Positions 1 to 13,079 of a stretch of 62,500 nt of DNA are shown piece by piece; the first letter of the stretch is position 1, and each line of letters opens with the position of its first letter. Source of the DNA: Neocallimastix lanati (nom. inval.) (taxonomy: Eukaryota; Neocallimastigomycota; Neocallimastigomycetes; Neocallimastigales; Neocallimastigaceae); NCBI GenBank assembly GCA_016946835.1, contig JACVTC010000146.1, forward strand, positions 322,501 to 385,000, given 5' to 3'. The position numbers were made by a program, and so were the translations under genes. The notes under the pieces were generated by a model. It ran no database searches. It was not told the DNA's origin and worked only from the letters and a program-made list of their open reading frames with translations.

Positions 1-114
1 AGGATAAATTGGGCATTTCCTCAGATAGACTTGCATCCTATCAATAAAAATAAAAAAATAATTTTTTTTTAATAATACTAATAATACTAATAATACTAAT
101 AATACTAATAATAA

Positions 115-156
<42 letters not shown>

Positions 157-655
157 TAGTAATAGTAATAGTAATAATTCTAATTCTAATTAGTATTATT
201 TATTTATATAATATTTATTTTTTTTTTTTTATTTTACTTTTTTTTCTATTTAAAATTTTTTTAAAATTTTTATATATTATTTAATAATTTTTTAATAATT
301 TTTTAATAATTTTTTTTTAATACTAATAAAAATACTAATAAAATATAGATATTTATTAAAAATAAAATTAAAAAAAAAAAAAAAAAAGTTCTTATTACTA
401 TTAGCTTACTCTTTATTTAATTTTAATTTTAATTTTTAATTTTTTTTTTTTTTTTTTTTTATTTTTTTGTTCGTTGTTTTTAAATTTATTTATGAAGTTA
501 ATCGTTAAATAATTAATAGTTATTATTATTATTATTATTATTATTTTTTTTTTTTTTCTATTATAATTATGAAATTGAATTTAGAAATTGAGAAATCTTT
601 TTAAAAAGTGGAAAAAAAAAAAAGAAAAAAAAGGGTCAATCTTTTTAAAAAGTTG

Positions 656-699
<44 letters not shown>

Positions 700-757
700 T
701 AAACGATAGTATTCTTTAAGGATGAACTAAAGGATGGATAAATGATAGAGGTGTTGA

Positions 758-792
<35 letters not shown>

Positions 793-997
793 ATGATGAT
801 AGATAGGGGATGAGGAGGGGAGGAGGAGATAATATATCTTCTACTACTACTTATTATAGTTACGACCCCACCACACCCTTTACTATAATATTAATTTTAT
901 GGAATATAGTATTGTTTTTATATTTATAATTTTTTTTATTTTTATTTTTTTTGTTTTTTTATATATCAAGTTATAAAATATTAGTTTAAAATTAATC
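1..997. repeat. Low-complexity AT-rich spacer
   Basis: Nearly pure A/T with TAA/AAT trinucleotide runs (about 65-155 and 500-545), several A or T homopolymers (longest about 654-696 and 762-791) and one short purine-rich stretch at about 800-835. I see no coding potential or RNA gene here. It ends at the left target duplication of the LINE. Confidence 0.8.
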
Positions 998-1010
998 ACT
1001 ATGTGGCCTA

Positions 1011-3421
1011 AAACCTTCTTACTCTCCTTCCCAATCACCTGTATACATTAAAGATAAAGAAGGTAATGTTCTAGTATCCCAAGAAGATCAACTCAATCGT
1101 TTTGCAGAACACTATGAAGAACTTGCTTCTGATATAACTGGTCACAGTCTTAATGAAAATTATTGGAAAAGAATACTTAATAATTCTTCTACTCCTCAGG
1201 AATCATGGGATATTAATCAACCTATTTCCATGTCAGAAATTCATTCAACTGTTCTTTCAATGAAAAATAAAAAAGCACCTGGTCCTGATGGTATACCTAC
1301 AGAATTTTTTAAAGCATTTTTTAATTCTGAGAGTAGAAATTCTTCTCAGGATGACTCTAATCAAGAGGTTACTTATTCCGATTGTGCAAAGTGTCTGTTA
1401 TTACTTTTTAATAAAATTTGGGATGGTGACTTTCCTAATGAATGGAACTCTGCTTCTATTGTTTCTATTCCTAAAAAAGGGGATCTTTCAGATTGTAATA
1501 ATTATCGTGGTATTTCACTCATCAATGTAGGTTTAAAAATTCTATCAAAAATTGTCACTAAAAGAATATCGGACTATGCTTTTTCTAATGGAATAATTAG
1601 ACCAGAACAGTTTGGTTTTAGAAATAAAGAAGAATGTATTAGTTTATTTGTATCCATTCGTGAAATTTGTCAAAGAAGAAAATTTAAGGATAAATTTACC
1701 TTTCTTGCCTTTCTTGACCTTAAAAAAGCTTATGATTCAGTTCCAATTTACAATATACTTACTAAACTAAATTATCTTGGTATTCGTGGTAAATGCCTTC
1801 AATTCATTACTAATCTATACCTTACCTCGAAAGCTCGTGCAAACTTTAATGGTAAACTTTCAAAAGAATTTCCAATACACCGTGGTGTTCGCCAAGGGTG
1901 TCCTCTCTCTCCTATTTTATTCAATATATTTATCAATGATATTTTTGATAAATGTAAAAGTTATGGTGTGATTACTGAAAAGAAAAAGTGTTGTGGTGGA
2001 TTATTTGCTGATGATATTGTATTATTAGCTCCTACAAAATCTTCACTTAAAAACCTTTTGAATATTGCTCATGATTGGGGTATTAAAAATGAAATGACCT
2101 TTGGAATCAATAAATGCGCTACACTAGTTGTTAAACCAAAGAATTTTATTCCTTCAAGACATTATGAAAATCCTACATTTAGACTTGGTATGAACTATAT
2201 ACCAAGCACTAATCAATATACATATCTTGGTATACCTTTTAATGAATCGTTGGATTTAAAACCTATTATTGCTAAGATGAATAGTAAAATTAATTATACA
2301 GTTAACTCTTTCTTTAGTTTTTTAACCAATAGGAATGTTCCTTTCTACTTTAAAAACTCGTATACTAGTTTCTTTTGTCCTTAGTTCAGTTCTTTATTAT
2401 GCTCCCTTACTTGGTTCAAATAAAAAGAATACTGAAAAAGCTCAAACTGCTTTTAATCGAGGTTTGTACTGGAGTTTCGGGTTTAAAAATAAAACCTCCA
2501 ATACTTCAATTTACAATATGTCTAAGGAACTTTCTATACCTCCTATAGCTAGTTTTTGTGCTAAGGCGATGATTCGATGCTTTAAAAAGTGGAAAGATTC
2601 TTCTTGTATTATTTCTCATTTAGTCAAAAATATACCTACACTTTCTCACTATTCTTGGACGAAAAAAGCACGGAGTTTAGCAGTACACAAGCACAATAAT
2701 AAACTTCCTGGAGAAATAAGGAAGTTTTACTGGGAAAATATTCATTATTCAAGCACTCCTGCGATCAGATCTACAAAATACAAGAAATTTAAATTTGGTT
2801 TTAAAAAATTTATTCAACGCCTATCACTTAAATATTCACAATTTTCTCTTGGATTTTTTTGGATTGGACGAATTAAATGTGGATTTAAATTTGATGTAAA
2901 AACGTATGTTAAAAGTAATCTAGTATCAGAAAATTGCCCAACATACTGCCCTTGTTGTGGTGAGAGTAACAGCATACCTAGTTTTTACACACTGGATACT
3001 TTTATGTCCTAAATTTGAAGAATTTAGGCAACATTTCATTCCCTTTGTTGATGAAATTTTTATTAATTTTTCTCTAATTGTTCATGAGAAATCATTGAAC
3101 ATTCCTGATGATAAAGAGGAAGATTTTGATGATAATATCAATTTTTACGTGCTGTGTCTCCTTCTTGGCGGAAATGCAGTATTTGAAATCTTAAAGATCG
3201 GCTCGAGGGAAAGAAGGCGATATATTAATAATATTTTTCAATCACCTTCGAACGAGTCTTCTTTCCCGATTTCATATTTTGTGGGGCTTGCGGAATTCCT
3301 TACTAACGTTATGCCTATTGTGATTGGTGATTTTTACACCATGATCGATTTGTATAGTGTTAGACCTACCGTTGTCAAGAGCGTCGACAGTCGTAACGAT
3401 AAGGCAAAGAAGAAATTCTGA
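1011..3421 (+). pseudogene. LINE ORF2-type reverse transcriptase, truncated with two frameshifts
   Basis: The frame is open from 1011 to 2384 and carries reverse-transcriptase blocks: KAPGPDGIP near 1275, RGVRQGCPLSPILFN near 1880, and the catalytic box FADDIVLL at about 2005-2028. The protein then continues in the next frame (about 2355-2990, thumb and linker) and again in the third frame (about 2985-3421). Each step is equivalent to one extra base, near 2350-2360 and 2975-2990. Across the second break lies a C-terminal CCHC zinc knuckle (CPCCGE, then HWILLC) typical of non-LTR retrotransposons. The endonuclease part is missing, so this copy is dead. The same C-terminal segment (LLGG..., VGLAEFLT) reappears on the minus strand at 38689-39174. 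Confidence 0.9.
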
Positions 3422-3636
3422 TACAGATTCGAATGATAATTTTCATCCACATGGAGTTATCTTCGATGAATGGGAAGAGTTAGAGGCCTTTTCGTCCTCG
3501 AATCTCATAACGTAGTTTTTTAATATTAATATAAAAAAAAAATTTTCATGTATTTAAACTTCATGTATTTTTTTAAAAAAAAAAATATTATTAAATAAAG
3601 TTTATTCCTAGTCTAAAAAAAAAAAAAAAAAAAAAA
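1011..3636 (+). mobile_element. 5'-truncated LINE (non-LTR retrotransposon) with poly(A) tail and 13-bp target duplication
   Basis: The insertion is bounded by the direct repeat ACTATGTGGCCTA at 998-1010 and 3637-3649. It ends in a run of about 22 A directly before the right repeat, the signature of target-primed reverse transcription. The left edge falls inside an open frame upstream of the reverse transcriptase, so no endonuclease domain or 5' UTR is present. The 3' UTR (about 3422-3614) recurs in related form at 25.9-26.06 kb. The clade (L1-, Jockey- or R2-like) cannot be fixed from this part alone. Confidence 0.93.
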
Positions 3637-3649
3637 ACTATGTGGCCTA

Positions 3650-3672
3650 TATTGAATATGATAATGAAGATA

Positions 3673-3711
<39 letters not shown>

Positions 3712-3786
3712 TATTATTTATTATTATTAATTTTGTAATTTATTACTATTATTTATTATTATTTATTATTCAATTATTTTTGTTAT

Positions 3787-3859
<73 letters not shown>

Positions 3860-4003
3860 AAAAAAGTATAATGAATTTATTGAAATAATTTATCAAATTT
3901 ATTTGATTAATTTCTATAATGATTTACATAAATATATATATATATATTATAATTATTACTTTCTTTTCTTATTACTTTTTATTTCTTACTATTTTTTATT
4001 TTA

Positions 4004-4058
<55 letters not shown>

Positions 4059-4180
4059 TTTATTTTTATAAAATAAAAAAGCCTATTAATTGACTGATAA
4101 AATAATAAATTTTAATTTCAAAATAAAATTAAAAATAAAAATAAAAATAAAAATAAAAATAAAAATAAAAATAGAAATAA

Positions 4181-4211
<31 letters not shown>

Positions 4212-4328
4212 TATATAAAAAATAAAAATTTAAAAGATATATATATATTTTAGTTAATATTAAATTCTTTTATTTAAAAAAATTTTTTTTTTTCTTACAT
4301 AGTTTTAGATAGTATTATTGTTATATTT

Positions 4329-4364
<36 letters not shown>

Positions 4365-4889
4365 TTTTTTTTTTTTAAAAAATAATAAACTATTATTCAA
4401 ATTTTTATCTAAAAAAAAAAAAAAATAAAACTTTTTTTTTCTCATTATAAGAAAGAAACCTTCTACGGTAGTGGTTATTTTTTTTTTCTTTCTTTCAAAT
4501 TGAAAAAAAAAAAGTTTTGTTTCTTTTATATATATATATCTATTTAATAAAGATATTAATTATGAATGAATGAATATATAAATATTTTTTTTTTTTTATT
4601 TTTATTATTATTATTATTTTTTTTTAAATTATTTATTATGACGCATATTATTTTTATTATTTTTTATTTTTTTTTTGAATATAGGTTATGATTGACTTAA
4701 ATATTATTATAATAATAAATAAATATATATATATAATTTTTTTTATCTTTATTTTGCGTTTTGTTAGGCTGTGTGTATGTTTAATAATAAATTAAAAAAT
4801 AATATTTTTTTTTTTTTTTTTTTCTAAGAATAATAAAAAAAAAAAAGGTATATATAAAAATGTTAAGGTAAATTTTTTTTTTCTTTTTA
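3650..4889. repeat. Low-complexity spacer between LINE and Sel1 gene
   Basis: TTA/AAT microsatellites (3673-3718, 3790-3822, 4005-4064), an (AAAAAT)n-like array (4135-4215) and homopolymers. An imperfect inverted repeat with a short GC-bearing loop lies at about 4428-4520. No gene is seen. Conceptual ORFs here are runs of Tyr, Asn or Ile from the microsatellites. Confidence 0.8.
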
Positions 4890-6787
4890 TTAAGCACATG
4901 GTGCTACATAACCATATTTAAATATATCATCCATGAGGGCAGGATTAGCAACTATTTTTATTAGGTGTTCATAACTCTTTTGATCACCATAGGAGGCGGC
5001 CTTTTCGAACCAACGAGCAGCTTCCTCTGAATCCTCCTCACAACCATAACCAGATTCATAACACAAACCTAAATGATACATGGCACTTATTGAATTCTTT
5101 TCTGCAGCTTGAGAATACCAATAGAAGGACTCCTCACGATTTTGTTCACAGCCACTACCGTAGAAGAGATGATGTGCTAATTTTGTTTGAGCTCTGACAT
5201 GACCTTGTTTAGCGGCAAGACGGAAAAGTTTGATGGCTTTTTCTTTATTCTCTTTCACGCCAACCCCTTCATCGTAAAGAATACCAAGGTTGGTTTGTGC
5301 CCACATATTTCCTTGAGAGGCACTCTTTGAATACCAAATGACGGCATTCTTATAACTTTTACGACATCCAATACCTTCTTCGTAGAGATGTCCAAGGGTA
5401 TTTTGTGCGAGATCATTATTACCTTCAGCACTAAGTTTAATCCAATAGAAGGCCTTCTCTTCATCAATTTCAACGCCAATACCATTTCTGTAACAGCAAC
5501 CAAGACTTAATTGAGCTGGTGGATGATTTAAGTTGGCAGATTCTTGATATAATTTAACCGCCATTTCTTCATCCACTTCAACCCCTAAACCATATTGGTA
5601 GGCGTAACCTAAAGAGTGTAATGCAAAGGAATTACCTGAATTGGCACTTTTTCTATACCATTCAACCGCTAATTTCTCATTCTTTGGAACACCAATACCA
5701 TATTGATAGGCATGACCAAGGTTATGTTGGGCACGTGAATGACCTTGAGTGGCCGCCTTAAGGTACCAGGCAGCGCCTTCCTCTTCATTCTTTTCACAAC
5801 CAATACCGTTTTGAAGACAGAAACCAAGATTACACATAGCCCATTGGTAACCTTGTTCAGCAGATAATTTATACCAATAGACGGCCTTCTTCTCATTATG
5901 TTCTACACCTAATCCCTCTTCATACATATAACCTAAAGAATTTTGGGCGTAACAATTACCTAATTCAGCAGATTTCTTATACCATTTTACGGCTAAATCA
6001 ATATCCTTTTCAACACCAATACCTTCTTCATAGCAGTGAGCAACATTATACATACTCACTGACTCACCCTTTTCAGCAGCTCTTAAATACCAATAGAAGG
6101 CTAAATCAACATCTTTTTCAACACCAAAACCTTCTCCATAACAGTAACCTAAGATACCTTCACCACGTGGAAGTCCATCTTCGGCAGATCTACGGTAGTA
6201 ATAGACGGCCTTTTCAGCATCCTTTTCAACACAGATACCATCATGATAACAGACACCAAGAGAATAGACAACAGCTGGATGTTTATCTAATTCAGCAACT
6301 TTTTCAATCCATTCAATAGCTTTTCTACCTTGCTTTTGAGCTAATTCTATCCATTTATCAGATTCCTTTTTATCAATTTTTACTGATGGACGACCATATC
6401 TTCTTAAAAAGGCAATTCTGGTTTGAGCTAAACCATTACCTCTTTTCGCAGCATCTAAATATAACTTTTCACATTTTTTAAAATCGGTTTCAACACCGAG
6501 ACCAAATTCATAACAAAAAGCGAGAATAGTCTATATGTATAATTAAAAAGTAGAGAAAAAAAAAATTATCAAGTTTATAATTTTTATGTTAGTTAATATC
6601 TTTTTGTTTTAAAACTATATATTATTATTATAATTATTATTATTTTTGAAATACTTTTATTTTACTAATATAATTTTCTATTATATATCTATTTATATAT
6701 ATACATATTTTAATATCTTTTTATATATACTATATATACTATATATATTTTTTTCTTGTTTTAAACTTTTTTTTAATATATATTATA

Positions 6788-6820
<33 letters not shown>

Positions 6821-7345
6821 CATTTAATTATTCACAAATTATTTTAATATTTATCATCCTAATAATTATATTATTTTAAATTTCTTTGTTAATAACTAAA
6901 TACTTTATAAGTTATTCTAAAACCTTTTTATATAGTATAATTTTTTATTTGTTTGTTGCTTCAAAATTTATTTATATTACTTTTCTATATATTATTTATT
7001 ATTATTTATTTTTTATTTATATATTATGTATTGTTTTTATTTATTGCAATTTACTATTTAAATATAACTATTAGACCTATTATACTATATTTGTTAAAAT
7101 TCATTTTATTTAATACTTACTTGAGCTTGTAATGAATCTTCATCTTGAATTTCAAAAGCACCTTTTCTTAAATAGTCTACAGCTTTTTTTTCATTCTTTT
7201 TAGTATTACCACGGCCAAATAAATAGCATTCAGCTATTTCAATTAATTCTTTGACTGATTTATTGCTAATTAAATCTTCTTTGTTTTCCATTATTGTTGT
7301 ATTATTATTATTTGCTTTAATTTTTTCGAAAAAGTTATAAAACAT
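4890..7345 (-). CDS. Sel1-repeat (TPR-like) protein, two exons
   Basis: Model: exon 1 7345-7121, a 590-bp intron (donor GTAAGT at 7120, acceptor ATAG ending at 6531), exon 2 6530-4890. The junction is phase 0, giving 621 aa. An internal ATG at 7291 would give 603 aa and cannot be excluded. The protein is built of about a dozen consecutive 36-residue Sel1 units, for example GYMYEEGLGVEHNEKKAVYW, with the family pattern A..LG..Y..G.GV..D...A..WY.KAA..G. A partial unit lies in exon 1 and more diverged units open exon 2. There is no signal peptide or transmembrane segment, and the last 30 residues leave the repeat. Sel1 proteins are alpha-solenoid adaptors in signalling or protein-quality complexes; the partner here is unknown. 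G+C is clearly above the flanks and no stops interrupt the repeats. Confidence 0.92.
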
Positions 7346-8769
7346 ATTATAAAAGTTTAATAGTTATACTATGTATAATGCTTCTTATTTATTAATATTT
7401 TAATTTTTTTTTTTTTTTTTGTTTTTCTCTTCCTCTATAAAATATATATAAGAATAATAGTTTCTTTTCTATAATTAAATTACTTCTACACTTCTACTAT
7501 TATATATTAATGTTTTAAAAATAAAATAAATTTTATAATATTGAATCAATACTTAATATTAAAATATAAAAATTTCAAATTCTATATTTAAATATATTTA
7601 TTTTTAAACTTACCTCTTATTTTCTCTTAAAACTAAAGAAAATTTAAAAAAAAATAAAAAAAAAAAATAACTGTACTATATGAATATAAAATGAAAAAAA
7701 AAGAATACAAGGAATTATTTTTTTTTAACCAGTAATATGAAATAATTCCTTATTTCTTTTCTGTATATAATTTACATATAAAATATATATAAAAAATAGA
7801 TAAATATTTATAAATTTTAAATTATATATTTATAATTATATATATATAAAATATTTTGTTAGTCTTTATAATTTACATTATTTATACAAAAAAAAAAAAA
7901 AAAATTCGAAATATTTATAATTTTCTTATTTTTTTTTATTATTAACATAATACATATTTAGAAAAATAAATAATTCTATTAATAATAATTTTTATATATA
8001 TATTTTTTAAAGTATTTTTTTTAAAAGTATATTCGATTATTATAAAAGTCTTTTATTTTATAAAATGGAATCTTAAACTCTATTTTTTCTTTTTTTCTTT
8101 CTTTTTTTTTTCTTTTGTTTGATTTTATCAAATTAACTAAAATTATATCTTTTTTTTTTTTTATTTAAGCTATTCTCTAATATTTATTTCTATTTATTAT
8201 ATTTTTAATGTTTATTTATTATAAAACTTTAGTACATTACAATTATTTCTCAAATTATAAATCTATTTTTTTTTTTTAAAAAGAGTGAAATTTAAAAAGT
8301 AAAAAGAAAAGAAAAAAATAAAAATTTTTTTTATATATAATAAATATTTTTTCTCTTTTCCTCTTTTCTATAACTTTTTCTTTTAAATAATGTTCATATA
8401 TAAAAAAAATATTTAAATTAAAGTTTATATTAAAAAATGTTCCCTTAAAAAAATAATAATAATAATATTAATATTAATAATAATTATTTAATATTTAATA
8501 TTTAATATTTATTAATTGTTATGTAAACTTTAATTATTAAATAAAATGAAATTAATATTTATTATAATATATTATTATTATATTGCGAAGTATTTATTTT
8601 TATACTGATTTTTTATCATTTAATAATTTAATATATTGCGAAGTATTTTATTTTATATTTTGATTAAAATACTATTATATATGTCTATTTATTTTAAATA
8701 ATATTCATACAATTTATGTTTATATATATTATATACTCAGTCATATTATCTATATATATAAATAATAGA
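7346..8769. other. AT-rich intergenic region upstream of the Sel1 gene
   Basis: No coding island or RNA gene is visible. It contains the Sel1 promoter side (7346-7650), many short homopolymers, and a direct repeat of ATATTGCGAAGTATTT (first copy about 8580, second about 8632), which is unusual for holding a GCG in otherwise A/T sequence. Confidence 0.6.
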
Positions 8770-9700
8770 ATAATTATATAATAAATAATGAATAATAAAT
8801 AATAAATAATAAATAATAAATAACAAATAATAAATAATTAAATAACAAATAATTAAATAATAAATAATAAATAATAAATAATAAATAATAAATAATTAAT
8901 AATCAATAAATAATATTTAATAATAAATAATAAATAATAAATAATAAATAATATTTAATAATAGCTAAATAAATAATTAAATAATTAAATAATTGAATAA
9001 TAATAATTAAATAATAAATAATAAATAATAATTAAATAATTGAATAATAATAATTAAATAATAAATAATAAATAATAAATAATAAATAATAAATAATTAA
9101 ATAATAAATAATAAATAATAAATAAATAATTGATAATCAATAAATAATATTTAATAATAAATAATAAATAATAAATAATAATAAATAATAAATAATAAAT
9201 AATAAATAATAAATAATAAATAATAAATAATGAATAATAAATAATAAATAATAAATAATAAATAATAAATAATTGAATAATAAATAATAAATAATAAATA
9301 ATAAATAATAAATAATGAATAATAAATAATAAATAATAAATAATAAATAATAAATAATTGAATAATAAATAATAAATAATAAATAATAAATAATAAATAA
9401 TAAATAATAAATAATAAATAATAAATAATAAATAATAAATAATAAATAATAAATAATAAATAATAAATAATAAATAATAAATAATAAATAATAAATAATA
9501 AATAATAAATAATAAATAATAAATAATAAATAATAAATAATAAATAATAAATAATAAATAATAAATAATAAATAATAAATAATAAATAATAAATAATAAA
9601 TAATAAATAATAAATAATAAATAATAAATAATAAATAATGAATAATAAATAATAAATAATAAATAAATAATTGATAATCAATAAATAATATTTAATAATA
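8770..9700. repeat. AATAATAAAT-type satellite array, about 930 bp
   Basis: A dense array of AATAAATAAT/ATTAATAAATA-like units. From about 9365 to 9640 it is an almost perfect 10-bp tandem (AATAATAAAT). The flanks hold longer-period variants with GAAT, TTGAAT and TAGCT interruptions, and a segment with TAATATTTAATAATA recurs at about 8915, 9150 and 9690. The minus strand reads as an open Leu/Phe/Ile/Tyr frame, a repeat artefact. Confidence 0.9.
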
Positions 9701-11256
9701 ATATTTAAATAATTAATAAATAATTGATAGTAGATAATTAATTATAATAAAGGAATTACTATTAATTGTTTATTATTAAATAATTAATAGGAATTTCATT
9801 TTGTATCATTTATATTATAATATTAATAAATATATATGAAACATTAATATATTTAATATATTCAATACATAAAATATAAATATTAAAATATAATTTATAA
9901 TAATAATAAAAAAAAAAAAGCCTTATTCAAAAGTATAATCATTTTTGGTATATTTTAATACATAATTTTTTATATTTTTTAACCAATAATTTTATGAAAA
10001 TTTAATAGTTTAATATATTAACTTGTTATTGTATAAAATTAACAATATATATTATATTATATCATGTAATGCATTAAACAATTAATTTATATTATACTCA
10101 TAATTTATTTTTTTTATATAAAAAAAAATCATAATCCGAAATGGTAATATAATTTATTGTCACATTTTTTATTAATATATATCATTATACTATTCATAAT
10201 ATATTAATATATAAATTTTTTTCAAATTTTAATAATTTGTGTAATTTATAACATATTTATTTTCAAATTTTAATTATTAAAAAAATTAAATATTTTCTTA
10301 AAGAACATTATATAAAAACGTTTTTAATTTAAATCTTTACTATTATTGGTAGTAAATAAATTAAGTTGCATTTAGACCCGCTTTAATTATTATTTATTAT
10401 TTATTATAAAAAATAAAAGTCAAAATAAAAAAGAATATTAAACTTTAATATTAATAATTTTAAATTTTAAAGTTTTTTTGTACTCATTTCAACTTTAACT
10501 TTAATTTATAATTAAAAATCAAAAGCCTTAAAAGGAAATTTGAAACTTTTTAAAATAATGAAAAATAAATTTTAAAGAAATAAAAAAAAAATTTAAAAAA
10601 TTAAATAAAAAAAAAAATTATAATTGTTAATAATAAAATATTATAAAAACAAAAACAAAAAAATATGCAATTGTAATATAGCATATAAATATTTTATTTA
10701 AATAAATTAATATAATATAGTAAATATTATAAATATTATAAATTATTTTAAAGATTGTAAAAAAAAAAAAAATAAAATACAAAAATGACATTTTTGAAAT
10801 AGTAAAAGCTATAATAATAATAATAATATTTATAATAATTATAATATATATATATATATTAGCAATATATGCTTATACTATTATTTTAATATTTTTTTAA
10901 ATTATTATTTATTTTATTTTTTTAAAAATATATTATTAATTAATTAAACATATATGCATATATTGCTAATATTAATTATAAAACCATATAGTTTAATTAA
11001 AATCTTCAGCTAAAATATTCAAAATATTTATAAAAATTATATAGTTTATTTAAAAATATTGGCTGAAGATTTATTAATTGAATATATATCAAAACTATAT
11101 CGTTATTTGAATATTTAAAAACTATATCATCATATAATTATCTTAGCTATTTTTCAACAATTTTAAACAAGTGCCTTCCAAATATTTTAAATAAACATAC
11201 AGGTTTTATCAACAAACTATGCAAAAACTATATGCAAATAAACTTTAAAAACCCCA
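9701..11256. other. AT-rich gene-free region with inverted repeats
   Basis: No coding potential seen. Between 10859 and 11100 there are nested inverted repeats. TTAGCAATATATGC near 10859 faces GCATATATTGCTAAT near 10956, and AAATCTTCAGC near 11001 faces GCTGAAGATTT near 11062. The short phrase AACTATAT recurs several times between 10985 and 11235. This may be a decayed foldback or MITE-type element; its borders are not clear. Confidence 0.5.
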
Positions 11257-11354
11257 AAAGTACCCGTTACGCAATACTGCTCACGGAGACAAGTGAGAAA
11301 ATCGAGCACGTAACGCAGTGGAGCTGCGTAGATTTGTCGAGATTAGTCGGGAGT
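11257..11354. other. GC-rich hairpin-forming island, possible structured RNA or element end
   Basis: About 100 bp near 50% G+C in surroundings below 15%. CGTTACG (11265-11271) can pair with CGTAACG (11309-11315). Inside it CTCAC (11280-11284) can pair with GTGAG (11293-11297). Just downstream ACGCAG (11313-11318) can pair with CTGCGT (11324-11329). TACGCA at about 11268 could also pair with TGCGTA at about 11325, an alternative fold. No tRNA boxes or open frame are evident and the strand is unknown. It could be a non-coding RNA gene or the terminus of a transposable element. Confidence 0.4.
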
Positions 11355-12390
11355 TAATTATTAACAATTGAATTATTCAAGAGAAGCCTTTAATATTTAT
11401 ATAAAATATTATATTTAGTTATTAGTATTGATATTATTTAATATAATTATACTCCATAAATAGTTTGTATTTTAATGAAAATTAAAAACTAAATAATAGA
11501 TAGAAATAATTATTTTCAAGATAGGAAATAATTAATGTTAAATAATAGTCGTAATAATAATATTAAATTATTTATTATTCTGAAGGTATAATTATTCTGA
11601 AGTAAAATACACTTGTATTTGTTTCGCAATAGGAAATATGTATAATTTATATAATAAATTCATTTAATTTTTATTTTCTACTTTTGAACTACACAAATTA
11701 ATATAAAATTGTATTTTTTTTTTTTTTTTTTATTTTTTTTTTATAGGCCAATTAATTATAATAATTAATTTTAATTTTTTATGAATTTTTATGTTATATA
11801 TGTCAGTAGTTTTATTAAAAAAATATGAATCTTAACATGAAAAGGAAACTTTACAAATTTATTATTTCACATTTCACATATAGTTGAATGATAAAAACAT
11901 ATATAATATTTGATATGTACTTATTTTTACTAATATTAATATCAATATTATTTAATCTTTATAGCTTTTTTTTTTTTACAAGTAAACTTCAAATTAAAAA
12001 TATATATATATATATATTATTATTTATTATTATTACTATTATTATTAAATATAGTTAAATAAAAATATATTTAAAAAATTATGTAAAGAAGTTTAAAATA
12101 AATTTTTAATTCATAAAAATTTACAAAAAAAGGAAAAAAAAAACTTTATCTTTCTTCATAAAAGAATTATAATAAATTTCTTATATACGGTTCATCTTAT
12201 TATTATTATTATTATTATTATTTAAAAATATAAAAAATTATTATTATTATTATTATTTAAAAATAAAAAAATTATTATTATTATTATTATTTAAAAAAAA
12301 TAAAAAAAAAATTTAATTATATTTATTTCTATTTATATATTTATTAATTATTTCTATTTTAGAAAAAACATTTTAGAATATTCTATTAAG

Positions 12391-12424
<34 letters not shown>

Positions 12425-12837
12425 TATGACTAAAATGTCAAAAGAGAAAAAATTTTAAAAAATTATAATATATATATATAATAATTGTTTTTTTTATATT
12501 AAAAAATAAAATAGAATACCATGTAATTAATTATTAATTTATTAATACATTTTAATATTATATATAAGCCACTTTATCATGTATATAATAATAAATTCTA
12601 CCATAAAGATATTTTAATAAAAAGGATAAAAATTGTCATAATTATATGATTGTTTTTTATTGTTAAGATTATTATTATGAGAATAATTAAGGGTAGAATA
12701 TGCAAAATATATATGAAATAAGTTTTAAATATTTTGAAACCTACTTATATTGTATATAATTATATATATAAGCCCCATTAAATTTATGTAATTTGTATTA
12801 ACAATAACTATTAGTTAGTTCATATCAATAACATATC
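11355..12837. other. AT-rich intergenic region
   Basis: No gene or RNA recognised. It holds T-runs (11715-11742, 12392-12418), TTA trinucleotide arrays (12195-12290, three blocks separated by TTTAAAAATA-like spacers) and short palindromes. Confidence 0.6.
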
Positions 12838-13079
12838 GAATGTGAATCTGCAATTGTGCATTTTGCAATGTGGCTTAATTTTTTTCAATTAATTGCCACA
12901 TTATTTAATTTTTTTAACCAATAAATAAATAATTAAATAAATAATGAAAATCATTTTTGAAATAAGTAAATATTTTATTATAAAATATTTTTAAATAATT
13001 AGTAAATAATAAATAATAAATAATAACAATAATAAATATAATAAATAATAAATAATAAATTATAATAAATAATTATTTT

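Noticed and set aside
9151-9681. Long minus-strand open frame of Leu/Phe/Ile/Tyr repeats
   Set aside because: It is only the translation of the 10-bp satellite, with no start context and no coding composition.
8770-9700. CRISPR-like regular array
   Set aside because: There are no unique spacers between repeats, it is a simple satellite, and the genome is eukaryotic.
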